Below, one piece after another: positions 47,301 to 62,300 of a stretch of 64,000 bases of DNA. How positions within the stretch are numbered: position 1 is the first letter of the stretch; every line of letters begins with the position of its first letter. The position numbers were made by a program, and so were the translations under genes. The DNA comes from Agelaius tricolor (taxonomy: Eukaryota; Chordata; Aves; Passeriformes; Icteridae): contig JALJCS010000002.1 in assembly GCA_023055355.1 (NCBI GenBank), forward strand, positions 79,937,001 to 80,001,000. Reading direction: 5' to 3'. Below the pieces are notes generated by a model. It made no database searches and was not told where the DNA came from. It saw nothing but the letters and a program-made list of their open reading frames with translations.

Positions 47301-50300
47301 TGTAAGCTTATTATTCCAAGAACTGTATTTACAAAGACTTCATAAATGTTGCTGTTTTGACTCTAGCAAGTCAAGATAAAGGTAAATTATTGGGGGTGTT
47401 TGAGGTCTTCTGTCCAAAGGATGACTGCTACACTTACTAGATAGAACAGTGAGGGCTAAGGCTTGTTATTTTTTAAGTTGCTGTTCAGAACTACATTCTT
47501 CTGCAGTTACCTTGCTTTTAAGTCTACTCAGTCTTGGCCTTAGGTTTTTCAGCAGAATGCTTAGATTAAGTAGCTTTTGATCACTTCTCAGGGAATTAAT
47601 TTTTTTTTTTTTGGACACTAAACATAGTTAGAACTGAAGATATCTGCCAAAATAATTACTTTCAGATGTTGAAGGTCTTAATAGAAAATTATTTTAAAAT
47701 TTTTTTTCTTTTACTTCTTCTGAGATAAAATTGGTCTAAGAGCTTTAAGAACTTTAGAATAGAAGTTAAGTATGAAGAACAAAAGAAAAAATGTCTAGAC
47801 ATCCATCATGTCAGGAATGGTCAAAAATGCAGTCCTGTTCAATAAGAGAATCTAGAAAAAATCAAAGATCTCTGCAAATAAGCTGGAATATGCATTTAAG
47901 TGAATTCAGTGTTTATCAGTAGAAATTGTCATCTTTATTGAGATTAGTATAACATGCAAAGTTCAGTTTCACCTCTAATCTTTAGTTTCATACAATGGTT
48001 TGGGTTGGAAGGTTCCTTAAGAATCATCTAGTTCCAGCCCCCCTGTCATGGGCAGGGAAACTTCTCACAAGACCAGGTTGCTCAGAGCTCCATCCAGCCT
48101 GGCCTTGAACACCTTCAAGGATGGGGCATCCACTGCTTCTCTGGGCAACCTGTGCCAGTGCCTCACCATCCTCACAGTTAAGGATTTTTTTCTAATATCT
48201 GATCTAGAACCACTCTCTTTAAGTTTGAAGCCATTCCCCCTTGTCCTGTCACAACATGTGCTTGTAAATCCTCTCCATTATCCTTGTAGGTTCCCTGCAG
48301 GTGCTGGAAGGCCGCAGTCAGGTCAGCCCAAGGCCTTTTTTTTCCAGGCCGAAAAAGCCCAAATCTCTCAGCTTTTCCTTATAGGAGAGGTATTCCATCC
48401 CTCTGATCAACTTGGTGGCTTCCTCTGGATTCACTCCAACAGGTCCATGGCCTTCCTGCACTGGGGAGTCCAGAGCTGGACACACCACCGCAGGTGGGAT
48501 CTCATGAGAGTGGAGCAGAAGGGACAGAGTCACCTGCTCGACCTGCTGCCCAGTCTGCCCTGGATGCAGCCCAGGACCTGTTTGGCTTTGTGACAGGGGG
48601 TGCCCATTGCCAGCTCCTGTCCAGCCTCACTCACATCCAGCAGCACCCCAAGTCCTGCTGGGCAGGGCTGCTCTCCATGCCTTCATCCCCAGCCTGTGCC
48701 GCTACTGGGGGTTGCTCTGACCCAGGTGCAGCACCCTGCCCTTGCCCTTACAAAATCTGATGCAGTTCCTGTGGCCTACTTCTTGTGCTTGTCCAGGTCC
48801 CTCTGGATAGCATTCTGTCCTTCAGGACTGTCAGCCACACAACTCAGCTTGATGTTGGACTCATGCCATGACTTTATGTGGTTGTGAGTCGTGTGCCACA
48901 AAGGTTCATATGCAGCAGCTATGAGACCAGGGTATCAACCTGTTGATTCTGTACTTAATTCTGACATGTTATCTGTCACAGTGCTTTCTAGAACCCATTT
49001 CTGTGCACTGCCCTGATTAAGGTGGAATTTTCGATGTGTGTCTATAAACATCTGTCTCTTTAATCATCTGGAAGAGTGTGTCATGTGTATCAGACATATG
49101 TTCTCTTAATGTTAATCGTTGCAGTAATATCTTTAATTTACTTTAGAGTTCCTTTTCTCCTGGCAGGAAAGTTGAGAGTCTCTGTTATTGTCTTATCAAA
49201 TGGTGCTGTAGCCAGGAGACAAATCAGCTCAAGGCAAGTTTTTTTGGTAAGCTTCCAGAGCTTGTCTTTTGTAACTGTAGGATAAGCACTTATCTGTAGT
49301 GTGTAAAAACCTCATCTGGAGCTATTAAAATGTTAACATTGCTCATGTTTCATGATATCTAGGCTTTTTGTATTTTTTTCCAAGTCTTTGTTTAAAAACA
49401 AAGCCATTCCATGCTTACTTGGGTATTTCAGAACTGTTTAATTAAATTTCATTTTTGCATAGCTAATTGGTTGTTTTAGCACACCAGCAGTTGTAGATTT
49501 GCTTTTGGTGTAGGGCTACCTGGAGAAGGAGACATGGCCACTAAATTAGAGTAAAATGTGGTATGTCTTCATGTGGATATTAATTGCTAAACAGTTCAAC
49601 TCTTTATCCAGAGGTGGCATATATGCCATACATATACACACCATTTATGTGTATCAAGAAGATGTTGATTCCAGGCAACTCTGAGGTTAACACGATTGCC
49701 TGAGTCATTGTTAGTAATGACTAACATTGTGATCTGTTCATTTACAAAGCTGCATTATCAGTTCTCTCTTGAATCTGGTTTATGCTAGGAGTTTACTATG
49801 TAAATTTGCTTGCGCCGAAACACTGATATATAAAAGTCCATGGTTTGAGTTTTAAGGGTTTGTATGGAGAAGGCTACATGTGTGATATGGATGTATTCAA
49901 AGTGTATCACACATTATTAGCAGTCACAACTTTGGAGACCCTTTTGCCAAGCTAACTGTTGGTCACAGTGTCAGTGTGTTAAGCACTGGGAGATGTGAGT
50001 GTTGTGGCACTTGCACGTCAGTGCCTACACCAGCTACATTGCCCAGAGTTATTTAGACTCCCTCCCCATTCCTCTCTCTTCCCCAGATGTTGGCAATTGA
50101 TGCTAGTGGTTGTGACCACAAAGCTTTCTTGGGTGGCAAAAAATGTTAAGCATTTAAAAAGACATAAATACTTAATTTAGGACTGTAGATCAGTGTGCTA
50201 TATCATGTATTCGTTGGGCTAACAGAAGCTCTCTCTTGTTTGATTTCACATGTGCAAGGCATGGCACAGGTACTGCAATCTGGTTTCAATGTGATGACAT

Positions 50301-53300
50301 TCAGCTCTCTGGAACACTGCTGTAAATGAATCCTCAGTGCTTTGATTTGCTGTTGTTTCTCTTTAGATAAATGCAGAAATGTGCATCTTGGTATATTCAT
50401 GTCCCTACAGTGGGATCTTCACAGAATTTTCCTCCAAAGGCTCATAATACTTCAGCTGTGGGTTCCTGTTACATGTATTTCTGTAGTGAAGTACAAACTT
50501 TTGAAATTAGCAACTATGATGTTGGGATGTAGCCCAGTTCAAAATTTGGCAGTATGCAGTTAAAATATGTATCTTTGATGTTCTTAATAGTTTCAGAATG
50601 GCTTTTACATTTTTTTGAATTTTGTTTTTAGTTTAACTTTATTCTTAATGTTTGAGCAGTGCTTTGAAGATTTGGAGATTATAAGCACTGCAGAATTGCA
50701 AAGTTGTTTTTTTTTTTTTTTTTTAAATTGAGGATTAATGGTCATTAAAATCTGATAAGTGGCTACTCCAAATGATTAAATTACTTTGGTGTTTTGAACA
50801 CTAAATTTACAAGGCTGGGGGGACTCCTGAGTTTTATTTAGTAATTTCTTGTATATTCTTTTCTAAAGAGTCATTATGTACCTGAATATTTCTTTGATTT
50901 ACTATGCTGATTTACTAAATCGTGCTGCATATGATTATTGACTTGTGTTCAGGGTATTAGAGTTTACAAATCTGAGGGCTTTTTTGTTATTTGATACATT
51001 TTCTCCTTAAAAACATACCCTTTCCTGGCTGGCCAGCTGCATTACTTTAGTAACAGCAGCAGTTGAAATGGTTTGGTTTGGATACTGTTAATTTTGTGTA
51101 GCTATGGCATAGCAGTGAAGGGTCTATGGGTATTTAAAACAATTTATAGCTTGTACAAAGGAGCAATATCTCCTATTAGGGGATTAATTGGATGGGAATT
51201 ATAAATGGTGTTTGGAAGGTGAATCAGCATTGACTGAAAGATGCTTATACTGGTGTTCATTTAGATTTCTTTGGGATTTTTTTTTTAAGTGTTATTTGGA
51301 AAAACTGATACTTTTCAATGTGCTGCATTACTTGCATTATTTATATTAACACTTACTACATTTATTTTCAGACCAATATAATTACTCTGATTCTGTTCCC
51401 ATGCTTCACAAACATAACATATTTTTCTTTTAGGAAATGTCTAGATACAAGTTAGTGCTCATTTTTCTTGAGTATATGTGGTTTATTCAGTATGAAATAT
51501 TGAAATGTTATGGCATTGGTGTTTGCATAGTGGTCAGCTCTTCCTGCTGTATCTAGACTAGCAACCAAATGGAAATTAAATGGAAATTACATTTTTATTG
51601 TTGTAGCTGATGTTATTACTAGACAAGTAGTTCTGCTTTACACCTGCAGATCTGCTTTTAGTACTGAAACACAAGTTTCAGAGCACATTTCCTGCTTGGT
51701 CATATGGTAGTGTTTTGGTGGCAGGTTTTTCAATCTGAGCTGAAGAGTCTGCTGTACAAAAGACTGGTGTCTTAAGTGCTGAATAAAACTGTCCAGAACA
51801 AAGAACAAAATGAAAACAAAAATCCTGTGTCATTGGATGCATCTTTTTATAAGTGGTTTCGGTAGCTAATGTATTTTCCAATGCAGTCATAAACACAAAC
51901 TTCTCCAGTGTCCTAATGGTTGTGAAATTTGGAGTATTGAGTTCATGAACCTCTCTGCTCCCTTTCTCAGACTCTGTTGGAAAATGAGGTTGTAGGTAGG
52001 CTTAAATCCCTGGGGTTTGTGTCTCCCTGGATAAAGTCTGCTCTGGTCTTCAGGCTGGCAATTGAAAAGTGGCAGGCTTGTGTGATAACTTCATTGTGTA
52101 TTGGGATATTTGGTTAACATTTAAGAGCTTTGAACTCCTAGTTTTCTTCCTCTGAAACAATCATTGATATTCTGTGACAGCCCATGCTTGTTTCGTTTGT
52201 GACTGCTTTCTGTGAGCAATTATCATCAGAAACGCTGCAGCAAATTGGCATTGTATCACAAATGCTCCTGAATGAAGTCAAACAGGCAAAAAATACTCAC
52301 ATTAACAGGGACAGTCAGTGTGCATAGAGAGCTCAAGAGAAAATGAGAAAAATACTGGAAAAGGTGAAGCTTACAAGACTGTAAAGATGCTGAGAATAGT
52401 TGTAGACAACTGAGTACACGCTGTGCTGTATTCTGGCAGGGTAGTTAGGGATGCCATGGCTGTGGAAGACAGGGCTTATGGCAAATGTATGATAAACCTT
52501 AGCTTTATAGTAAATGCAAGCTGAATATTATTTATGTGCTGACTGGTACATTCATCTGCTATGTCTAGGTGATCTCAAACTGGTGATTGGTATATTGTTT
52601 CCATCACTGTTAAATACTGCTTCACTGCCCACTGATCCTAATTTCCTTATTGTTTTCCCATGAAATAAGGTGTATATAACTAAAGTATCTCTTTGTGTCT
52701 CTGCTCTGTAGACCTGTTTTAGCAAATTGAATAAAAAGGTGTGGCTGCAAAGGATTTGAGTGACAGATGTGAATGAGTATTGGAGTGAAATGTTGTTTTC
52801 TATCTATGATTGAGAAGCTTCAATGCAAGTATATCTAGATTAAAGAGGAAGCACAAATATGTGATACTGTAAATAAACAAAGAGTCAGTGGGTGTTAGAC
52901 CAGTTTGATACTGAAATCCAACTTAGTTGGAAATGGTATTTCTTTTCAGTTTTACCCTCTCTGCCCTGCCTCCAAGTATGAAGCTCGTTTTCCCATTTTA
53001 GCCCAAGAAGGCAGTGTATTTGCAAATATCTTCTACTCTCCTTTTTCTTTCATTTAATCTGTATTATGGTACTTCAGTACATTAATGGTGTTTTACAAAG
53101 AGTGACATCTGCTAATCAACAAAGGAGATAGCTAAGTACAAATATATGTTCCTGATGTCTAAGTATGAGCTTAACTTCCTTCCCCCCCCCCCCCCCATAG
53201 AATGTTCTCTAAAAGCCAGTACTTGTACAAAGCCTGTTCTAAGGGCAGTTGAGCTGAAACCTACTAAACTAGTTTGTTTGCCAGCAGATGTTAAAGTAGT

Positions 53301-56300
53301 ATTGCTTTAATGAAAACAATAATCATCAGACATTTTCTGTTGGATTTTGAATGGATGGATTAGGGTTTAGTAGAATAAACCTCTCTTACACTGGAGAAAG
53401 CCTAAGTTCTTTCAAGTCAAGGTTTGTGGTTAGTGTCGTACCTTATTGTAGTTCTTGTCAAGTATAAAATGTTATTCAAGTATGAAGTGTTGCTAGCAAA
53501 TGACTGACTATTTTTGACTCGTTTTGTTCATACTGTTCCAATTTACAGTATCATCTCATGAGAATTATTCATTGTAGAGTTCAGATTTAAGGAAGGAAGT
53601 GGAAATTATGTTGTTAAAAATATTACGAGTAATTTGTGCATATTTTTTTTCCTTTATCATTGATTTTCCTTAAATACCCTATGACATGCCATTCACATTA
53701 TATAACTTGAACTATCATCTGAAGTAAAACTTCAGTGAGATGTACTTTAGAAGATTAATGCAATTGAAATTTGATGGGATCTGCACCTTTTAAAAAATTC
53801 CTACCAGTTTCTGCATAGTTTTTTGAGATGTTTTGTTAGTTCTTTGTGCCCTGTTTCCTTCAAGAGGGGGCTTATTGGACCTGGGGCTTATTTAACCTAC
53901 CGTTAAAAGCTCACAGTTAAAGCAACAAGCTAAAGTAAAAACGATCAATATTTCATTTTAGAATGGTGTTTCAGAAAATTGATTTAGAACTGCATTTTGA
54001 TGGTTTATTTAATGGTCTTGTTTTTTCTCTGTAATATTAGGATGGCTGTCTGTTCCTCAACCTGTATTAAAATTGCTGGTGCTTAAGCTCACTTTGTTTG
54101 CAGCTCTAAACCATGCAACAAATTTAAAATTCCAGATACATAGGTTTGAGGACAAAAACAATGCATTGCATATTATGATTTTATCATTTTGTGTTCTAGG
54201 TTGTGTTAAAGATCATTAAACATTACCAAGAAGAAGGACAGGGGAATGAAGTGGTGCAAGGCGTGCTGCTGGGTCTTGTGGTGGATGACAGACTGGAAAT
54301 CACAAATTGCTTCCCTTTCCCTCAACATACAGAGGATGATGCAGACTTTGATGAAGGTAATGGTTAAAGTTTTGTAAAACTTAGACTAAAAAGAAGGTCT
54401 CTATGGGCTGTAAAGGCCTTTTTTCCCTCACAGTGAGCAGAAGCTTGTATGTACTCAGATTTTTTACTCTGGGTTGAAGTGTCAATGGTTAATTGGAGTG
54501 CTGTCCTGAAAATCCAACTTAAAGCTTTTCTGTATAAGGGAAGTTATAGGGGATGAATACAGTATGATATGGACATTTATTTTAGGATGAGACTCCACAC
54601 AGGAAGTTACATTAGTTTCCTGTCTGTAATTCATAATCAATTTAATGCTTTTTATGGAAATGGCTGTGTGTACGTGTGTGCATACATACACATCTGGATG
54701 TAGCTTGGCACATAGATTGCCTCTCTGTGGATTTAATTGTATGCATTAAGTACTTATTGGAAATCTGGAGAGCAGAGCTTTGTGAGTTTTGAGAGGCTTT
54801 GGCTAACTTGAAGTCTGGGTGATCATTTTGCTTTCTAAGTGAGCTAGAATGTAGTATGGGTAGTTTCTGTCTGTCTCAATGTTTTTTGTTGGTCCTAGTG
54901 ATGTTGTGTTAGTGACACTGTAAGATAGTATGATTAGCTTGGCACAGAATGACATCAAATTTATAAAGCAAACTTAAAAGGCTTACAGTTCTAATCTTGA
55001 TATTATAAGTATACACGTGTGTATTTAAGGATACTGTTAGAAAAACTTTTTTAGGGCATAAAGAGTCAGTTTAACTTCAAGAGTAACTAAAGAGGCAATA
55101 TAGTCAAAGTAGTTGCAGTAGTTCTGTTTTGATAACTCAGTTTGAGCAAGGTCACTTAATCCGTACGTATAAACTGCTTTTTCTTGCTTATAACAAGATT
55201 AGGTATTATTAAATTAATATTTTATCTTAAAAGAATCTTGGACTCTGCTTTTCTAGCAGAGATAATTTTAAGAATTCTTTGCAACTTGGTAAGGTTTCGT
55301 CGCTGTTAATTGTCTTCTTGTGGGATTATACAGTTAGGTCAAAGAAATTAAGAGTGCAAAACCAAAAAGGAATCTTAATTGTCCTACAATAATGTGGTGC
55401 TTGAGTCAGAACTATATTTTACTAAAGCCTAAGAAATATTTTAGCTCCTTCTAGGCTCCTTCTCTTCTGGAGCTCTTCAAAGGATTGAAGTAATCAAAAT
55501 TCTTAATTGGACCCCATGCTTAATTTTTTTCTGTAGAAAATGGCTGAATTATTTCCATGTAGCTGATAGGAGAGCAAGTATTGAAAGGAATTTCTCAGTG
55601 TCAGAGATGGATTCAGCTCACTGTAGGATGGCTCCCATGCTGAGCTGTAAGCCTGTGATCTGGTATGCAGGGTTCAACTCTTTGTGTTTGGGAGAAACTT
55701 CCTTCCAGGAAAGTGATTTTTGGTGCAAGTCTTTCCTTTTTTAGCAAGTAGGCAATACTCCTTATATTAAGTAAGGTCCAAAGGCAAAGCTTCCCTCACC
55801 TGGACCCCTTAGCTTTTCAGCTTTCTGTTCCCATGCTGTGGCACAGAAAGCAGAGCAAACTCTGGCCAGAGAGGGAAGTGAGGCTGATGCTGCCTCTGGC
55901 AGTGGGGGGCAAGCTGCAGCTAGGTCAGGGAGCTTGCCTGTGCTAAATCCTGTAAGCTAATTCAGGAGAATTTCCTATGGATTTCCATCTTCCCTAGCCT
56001 GTAGTACATGGATCACAGAGATGTTGCCTCTGTATTCTTTTCAGTGAAATGCACTTAAATAGACTGAACCACTTAGAAAATGCCAAGTGCTCGTGTTCAT
56101 TCTGCATTCCCTTTACTAGGGGCCTGTTGGGCTCTTAAACCTATGTAGTAGAGCCTAGAGAAGATGAAAACTTAAACAAAATGGCTGTTGGGGTTGTTTG
56201 CTTGAGCCTTTTGTATCTTTTTAGGCTCCTCAGAGTTGTCTTCTGTCTTGCCAATGTGAAAAACAATAATGTTTTATAAATGCCCCCTGTTTGTTTTTCC

Positions 56301-59300
56301 TGGAGCTGTGTTTCCCTATGTAAGCATCCTGCCAGATTTTCAAAAGATTCTTTTTCTTCTAGATGCAGATAATTCAAGTAGAGAAATCTCTTGTTATGTG
56401 CCAGAATATTAAAATGGAGGATGCTAAAAACCAAAGAAAACAAGGCACCTCCTTCCCCCTATGACTTGTGTGTTACTTCAGTACCCTACCTGGCTTTACA
56501 TATTTGCACAAATTCAGGCCCACAGATATGGAGGGAAAATACAAAGACCTTGGCACTTCAGTGCTGCTGTCACACAGAATAATACTTAACATTGTGCTCT
56601 TTTGTCAGCATGATGTGGCATCATCTTCTGCCTCAGCGTAGGCCTTAGTGGTCTCGAGGTGACTGTTGTTAAGAGAATTTGAGCCTTTGTACAAGAGGGT
56701 GATATTTGAGCAAATAAACTGTTGGGTAATTGGCAAGACACATTTACGTGAATGTTTTCCTCTTTTAAGCTGTGCAAACCTAATACAAAACACATTTTTG
56801 AGGGTGCTAAGAAAATATCCTTAAATTGAACTTGAAATAGGTATGCATGACATTTAAGAATCAGTTTGATAAAGATGTATTTAAACTTGCAACCATTTCT
56901 TTAGATATGCTTAGTTATGCTTTTGTGATGGTGCCATTTTGTCTCTTGCTTCTAATGGTTGAGATAATATCAAATTTTGACTATTTGCTGTTTCAGAATT
57001 ACTTCAAAAATTAATTAAAAAAACAAAACATATCTGAACTTGTTCTTTTACTGCAAGAACATTTTTAATGCAGTTTGAATTGGACTATTTCTGAAACTAC
57101 AGAAAACAGAGAGAGGTTTTTTTCAGATAATTCTTATTTCAAATGTGGGCAGCCTGTCCACCATGTATGAATCTGCAGGTGTTTTTCATCATAGAAAGTT
57201 TCTCCTGAAGTGTTGTCTTCCTATGATTCTTTTTACAAAGTGCAATTTTTTGGTAAGATTTCCTGTCAGGGAAGTCTTAAACACTTAGGCTGGCCTGCTG
57301 CAGCATGAGATTTTTAGTGGGGGTGAGAGGGTTCAACCCCGCCCTCTGTTAGAAATCTGTAGGTGAAGTTTAGTTGATGATGTGTGAGCTAACAGAGGAA
57401 AATTGCAGAATTGTTGTTGAGTCCTCAGCAAAAGATGCTTCAATGTGAATGTTCAGTACTTTAGGGCTGCACTTTGGGCTTTTGGTTAGGCATTTACTTT
57501 TCACATAGCTGTGTTTCCTTATTGCTGGTGCACTTAAATCCTCATAGGCATTGGCTTTATTTTTCAAAGCACTGATCTTAAATTTCATAAAGATACTTTC
57601 AGTGATTTACACGTACAACCCCTATTCCTGTGCCCCCTGTCTCCCCTTCCCCACATCCTCCACCCCACAGATTGAACTCTTGTTTAGGGAAAATCAGATT
57701 TCTGCTGTAACAATTTTTGGCTTAGGTACTTCTGTGAAAAGTTGTAGTATTCCAGCTTGTCTTACTGAGGGTAGTTTTCTGAGAAGTGCTTTCACTTTAG
57801 GGCACTTGCAAGCCTTTGTCTGAGCATAGTTTTGCTGTCTTTCAGTTAAGGTTTACTAAAAACCTTATTTTCTCTATGTTCTTCCTGATCAATAAATGTA
57901 CTTTTCATGTCTATATATTTCTAAGCAACATGTTAAGTTCAATCCTTTGCGCTTTATTGACTTTATCTTCGGTCCTTTTCACTGAGTAGCTTTTCTCCCA
58001 ATTTAAAGGAAATTTATATTCACTTCTTGGAAATACAACAGTTAAAAACGAAGCATACCTCTTGTCACTCATTATAGATGTTGTGAGACATTAATTTGAA
58101 TAATTAAAGATTTATTTCAGTCTGATGTATTTTAGTAACTTAGTTACAAAGCTAAGATGATAAACCAGGTCCTGTGGTAAATATGCCAGTTGGAACTTTG
58201 AGACAGTTATATAATTATATAATCGAAATAAGTTCTATATGGTTGCAACCTTTTTTTCTTTTATTAGAATCTCTCTGAGATGCTCCAGAAGAAAAGTTGA
58301 TGCCTTCTCCCCCTATCCCCCAACATGATTTTTACTTTGTTACTTAGGAGGATTAATTTCTGTTTTCAGGTTAGAATTAGCTAGATTATTAAATATTCAA
58401 TTACCTGTGGTTTTCTGTGCTTTAGGTTGAATTTAGTTGTGTAATCATTCAGTAACAACTAGAAATAACATAGTACGACATTTCCACTAACCCACCATTT
58501 TTTTAGCCTCAGATAGGTGCAGTTTCATGTGGACAAAGTTGTCATAACTCAAAAATAGTGCTTATTCAGGGTTTTACTTGGCCAAGGGCAGGAGCAGTTT
58601 GAGCTGCTGAGCCTTACCTGCTCTGTTTGCTCACCTGTGACATGTGGTCCTTGCAGAAGCAGAGGGCTTCAGGTAGAATCACAGGATCATCAAGGCTGGA
58701 AGAAAACGAGAAGATTACCAAGTCCCACTATTGCCCAGTACTATCACTGTAACCCCTGAACCACATCACCCAGGACCAGATCCAGATACCCCTTAAATAC
58801 TTCCAGGGCTGGTGAATCTGCCACCTCCCTGGGCAACCTATTCCAGGGCCTGACTACCCCAACACTGGAAAAAGAAATTCTAATACCGAATCTGCATCTT
58901 CCCTGTCTCAGTTTAAGCCATTTCCTCTGGTCCCCACTGCAGGCACAGCAGAATAGACTGGCCTCCACCTCATTACACCCTCCTTTCAGATGGTTGTGGA
59001 GAGCAGTGAGGTCCCTCCTGAACCTTCTCTACTCAAGATGGAGCAGACACAGCTCCATCAGCTGGTCCCTTAAGACATATTTTCTAGACCTTTCATAACC
59101 TTGTTGCAATAGGGTCCAAATGGACTCGGTGAGGGTTGATTTCTTTTGTTAGTATTGCTGGAGAAGTCCTGGTGTCATTAAATCACTGCCCTCCCAGCAG
59201 TGTTGGTTCATCTGCTTTCTGTAAAGGCTTCTGTCCAGGTTAGATTTAGTGAGTTTTTCTTGTTTTATTCCTATTTTAAATCAAAGGTTTTATCATTGTA

Positions 59301-62300
59301 TTTATCATCTTGTATTTCTCTTGTATTGTGTGACAGACCTTGAACATGCAGTGACTGTAACTATGTTCTGAATAGGCAGATACAATTTTAGCTGTTTTTT
59401 TTCTTCTTTTTTTTTGTGTTTGTATAGGCTTATTCTCTTTAGCTATAACAGTTGTAGCTCATGTCTTTTGTTGTTTACTTTAAGAAAATTGAATGTTTAT
59501 GAAATGAAAAAATCAGGTTACATGATATTTGAATTTTATTTCACTAAGGCAGGAACAGATAACCCAAAAGCTCCCTAATCAAAGCCTTGGTTCTGGTTCC
59601 AGTTGTAGTCCGTTTATGTAAATTCCTCATCTGTGTTTTTTGTAAGGCCTGTTGTAATTTAGGAAAAAAGCCATACTGTGTAAATGTTGACTTTTCAATT
59701 ACTGAGTGCTGGTGAAAGCCTGTCAGGTTTGTCCATGCATTTATGAAGTTACACTTCATTCTCTATGTAAAAAAGGATATAGATTTTTATGCTTGTTTGT
59801 TTGTTTTTGTTTCTTTATCATTTGGGTGTAATGAATATGTGAAATAGTCCATAGGCTCAATAAGGTTTAATTTATATAAGGAATTCAGATGATGATGACA
59901 AAGGGTGGATGATCAGTTGTTAAGCATTCAGAATAATGTCATCTTATCTTTGATATTTTTTTTATTGTTTGCCAGAACTGATATTGCAATAAAATGATGG
60001 ACAAAGATGTTATTTATTATGTGCTTAATTTAATAAGATGTATCACTTTTTCAAGGTTCTTCAATAAAACTTCTGATCACACCTGAATTATTTTGTACTT
60101 TACTTGTCCCTAGTGCAATCCCTTGATTTGTTTCCTGAAAGGAAGCTAATACTGACATGGTTTGTGTAATTGTGATGGTTCAGTGGAGTAGCAGGCATGC
60201 AGCCTGTTAGATGTTTTGCCGACGTTTTCATACTGTGCAGACTTACCTGTAGCGACTGGAGGCTTTTGTCTTCAATAAGTAAGAAAGGAGAAATCCCAGT
60301 AAAAGGCTACTTTGCCGGGCGCGGGCTGAAGTGCGCGTGTCTCTATCAGAGGCGGCAGTGTATGCCACAGGATGGTTTTGTAATCACAAGTGCTAAGAAA
60401 CAGTGCTTTTACTGCCCGTGCCCGAGGCCGGTGAATTGTCCGGGTGTCCCCGCCATGGCCCCTCGTGTCCCCCCCACGATGGCCGCCTGTCCCCCTCATG
60501 GCCGAGTGTCCCGTCCCGTGTGCGTGTGTCTGTCTCCCCGTGGCCGGGAGCCGCCGGCAGAGGGCGCCCGTGGCCAGCGCTCGGCGCAGCCCGCGCCGCC
60601 CTCCCGGCCGGGTGTCCCGGGGCGTGCGGCAGCGCGGGGCACACGGTGCCTTCTCTGACACGGTGCATGTAATCTTTTGCACAAACGAATTCAGAAAATT
60701 TGTTAGAAAGTGCATTGAGTATCCTGACTCAGTGTTTTCGTGGTTCTTAAATCAGCCTAAATGGGCTGTGTGCGCTAGGGCTCAGTGTAGATGGAAGAAT
60801 TCGATTCAGACTTCCATGTGTGTGTATCCTAAAAGCAGGACGGAGCTTGCTTCTTCTGCGGGTTTGCTTCTTTGCTTCCCAATTCTACCACGCTAACTAA
60901 GAAAGAGGAGGCAGCAATTGGGATGGAACTCAATGGTTTATCTAAAGGGATTTACACTACTGGACTGTGCAGACACAAAAACTGCACATCAACTATTCCT
61001 CTTCTGACAGTATTGCACAAACTGCCTGAAATGCTTTGTTTACTGCATTTTTGGATTTTCAAGTTGATTTTTACTGTAGGGGCAATACTGTAAAGTGGTA
61101 GGTTAATACTTTTGTTCAACATGTAATTTTATATCAAAAAAGAGAAATTATTTTGCTCTTTAAAGTACCATGCATATTAAAGTTTTATTTAAATCAGTTT
61201 CCATTGAAATTTTGCTGCAAAATATATTAGTGTAATTTGATTTAAAATGCAAAATGTTCTACTAGCTCTTAGCTTTTTTTTTTTTTAAGAAAACATATTT
61301 AATGGCATTTTTCCTTGAGCAATTTTAAACAGAAAAACCTAGCCTAAAATCTGTTGTAGGTTGCTTGATTTTTTTTTTCTCTGTAATTCGCAATTGCAGG
61401 GATATTATTATCATACTTAATAAACTCCCATGCTGTACTTTACTTAAAATTGTGTTTAAGAATATTCACTTACTTAGCCTGAAAATGAAGTTAGAAAAGC
61501 ATCTGTTTTCACAGATAGGTAGTTAGATGTATATAACTGATTTTTAGCAGCTCTAAAATGAGCTGGGAGATTGTATCCAACTCAGCTATTTAAACATTTC
61601 GTTATATGGAAGATTTCATCTTGAAGCCAGGAGTTTTTACTTTGGAGCTTGTGTTCTATCTTAGCTGTATTTTTTATTTATAATCATGATATACAATAAT
61701 TTAGTTTGTTATATGGATATTTAATATAATCTTGTAAGACTTGCAGAAACTCATTAATTTTTATATGGTCAGCAATATGAAAGCCCAGTTTCTTTTACCT
61801 TCACTTTTGGTAAAATATTACAAATGAGATATTCTGAATTTAATTTTTTTGGTGCTAATATAATCAGCTCAGCATTGACTGAAGACATAAAAGAGCACAG
61901 AAGCAGATAACCAATTAAATAATGAAAGTGCATGCGTGTGTGTGTATGTATATACAAACATACTTAGGATCTGCTCGTGTCTGCCTCTGTGTTTGGAGGA
62001 ACTAAAGCTTCATCCAGAAGGAAGCGCAGTGTTGTGAAGACAACATTGGCAGTTCTGCTAAAAACGTTCAGCTTCTTCATCCTCAGTGATTATTCCTTGG
62101 TCTTGGACAATGTGGTACAGGAGTGGCTGTTTCAGTAGGACTGCCTGGATCTCACTCTCTCTGCTTTTTGCATGTCTTGCTTGGGTCTGTAGCATGTCCT
62201 TTCTTAAGGGACCAATTATTTGTGGACCTTGTGGTTCCCCTCAGCCTTGGCCATACATTTGGACTCTACGCTCCTCTGTTCTTTTCCCAGTGGGACTGGA

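Larger units (their letters stand above)
35123..54199 (+). other. EIF3H: EIF3H intron 1
   Basis: A 19.1-kb intron, GTGAGT to TTCTAG. It contains CR1 copies at about 37330-38012 (+) and 47990-48890 (-), a solo LTR at 39702-40075 (+) and an antisense LTR-like block at about 45640-46275. The rest is AT-rich sequence in which I see no exon, RNA gene or other repeat beyond short homopolymers. Confidence 0.85.

Noticed and set aside
48048..48593. A 181-residue plus-strand frame
   Set aside because: It is the antisense reading of a minus-strand CR1 3' region.
60197..60658. A 153-residue frame in EIF3H intron 2
   Set aside because: Composition artefact of the CpG patch; no start context, splice signals or family match.
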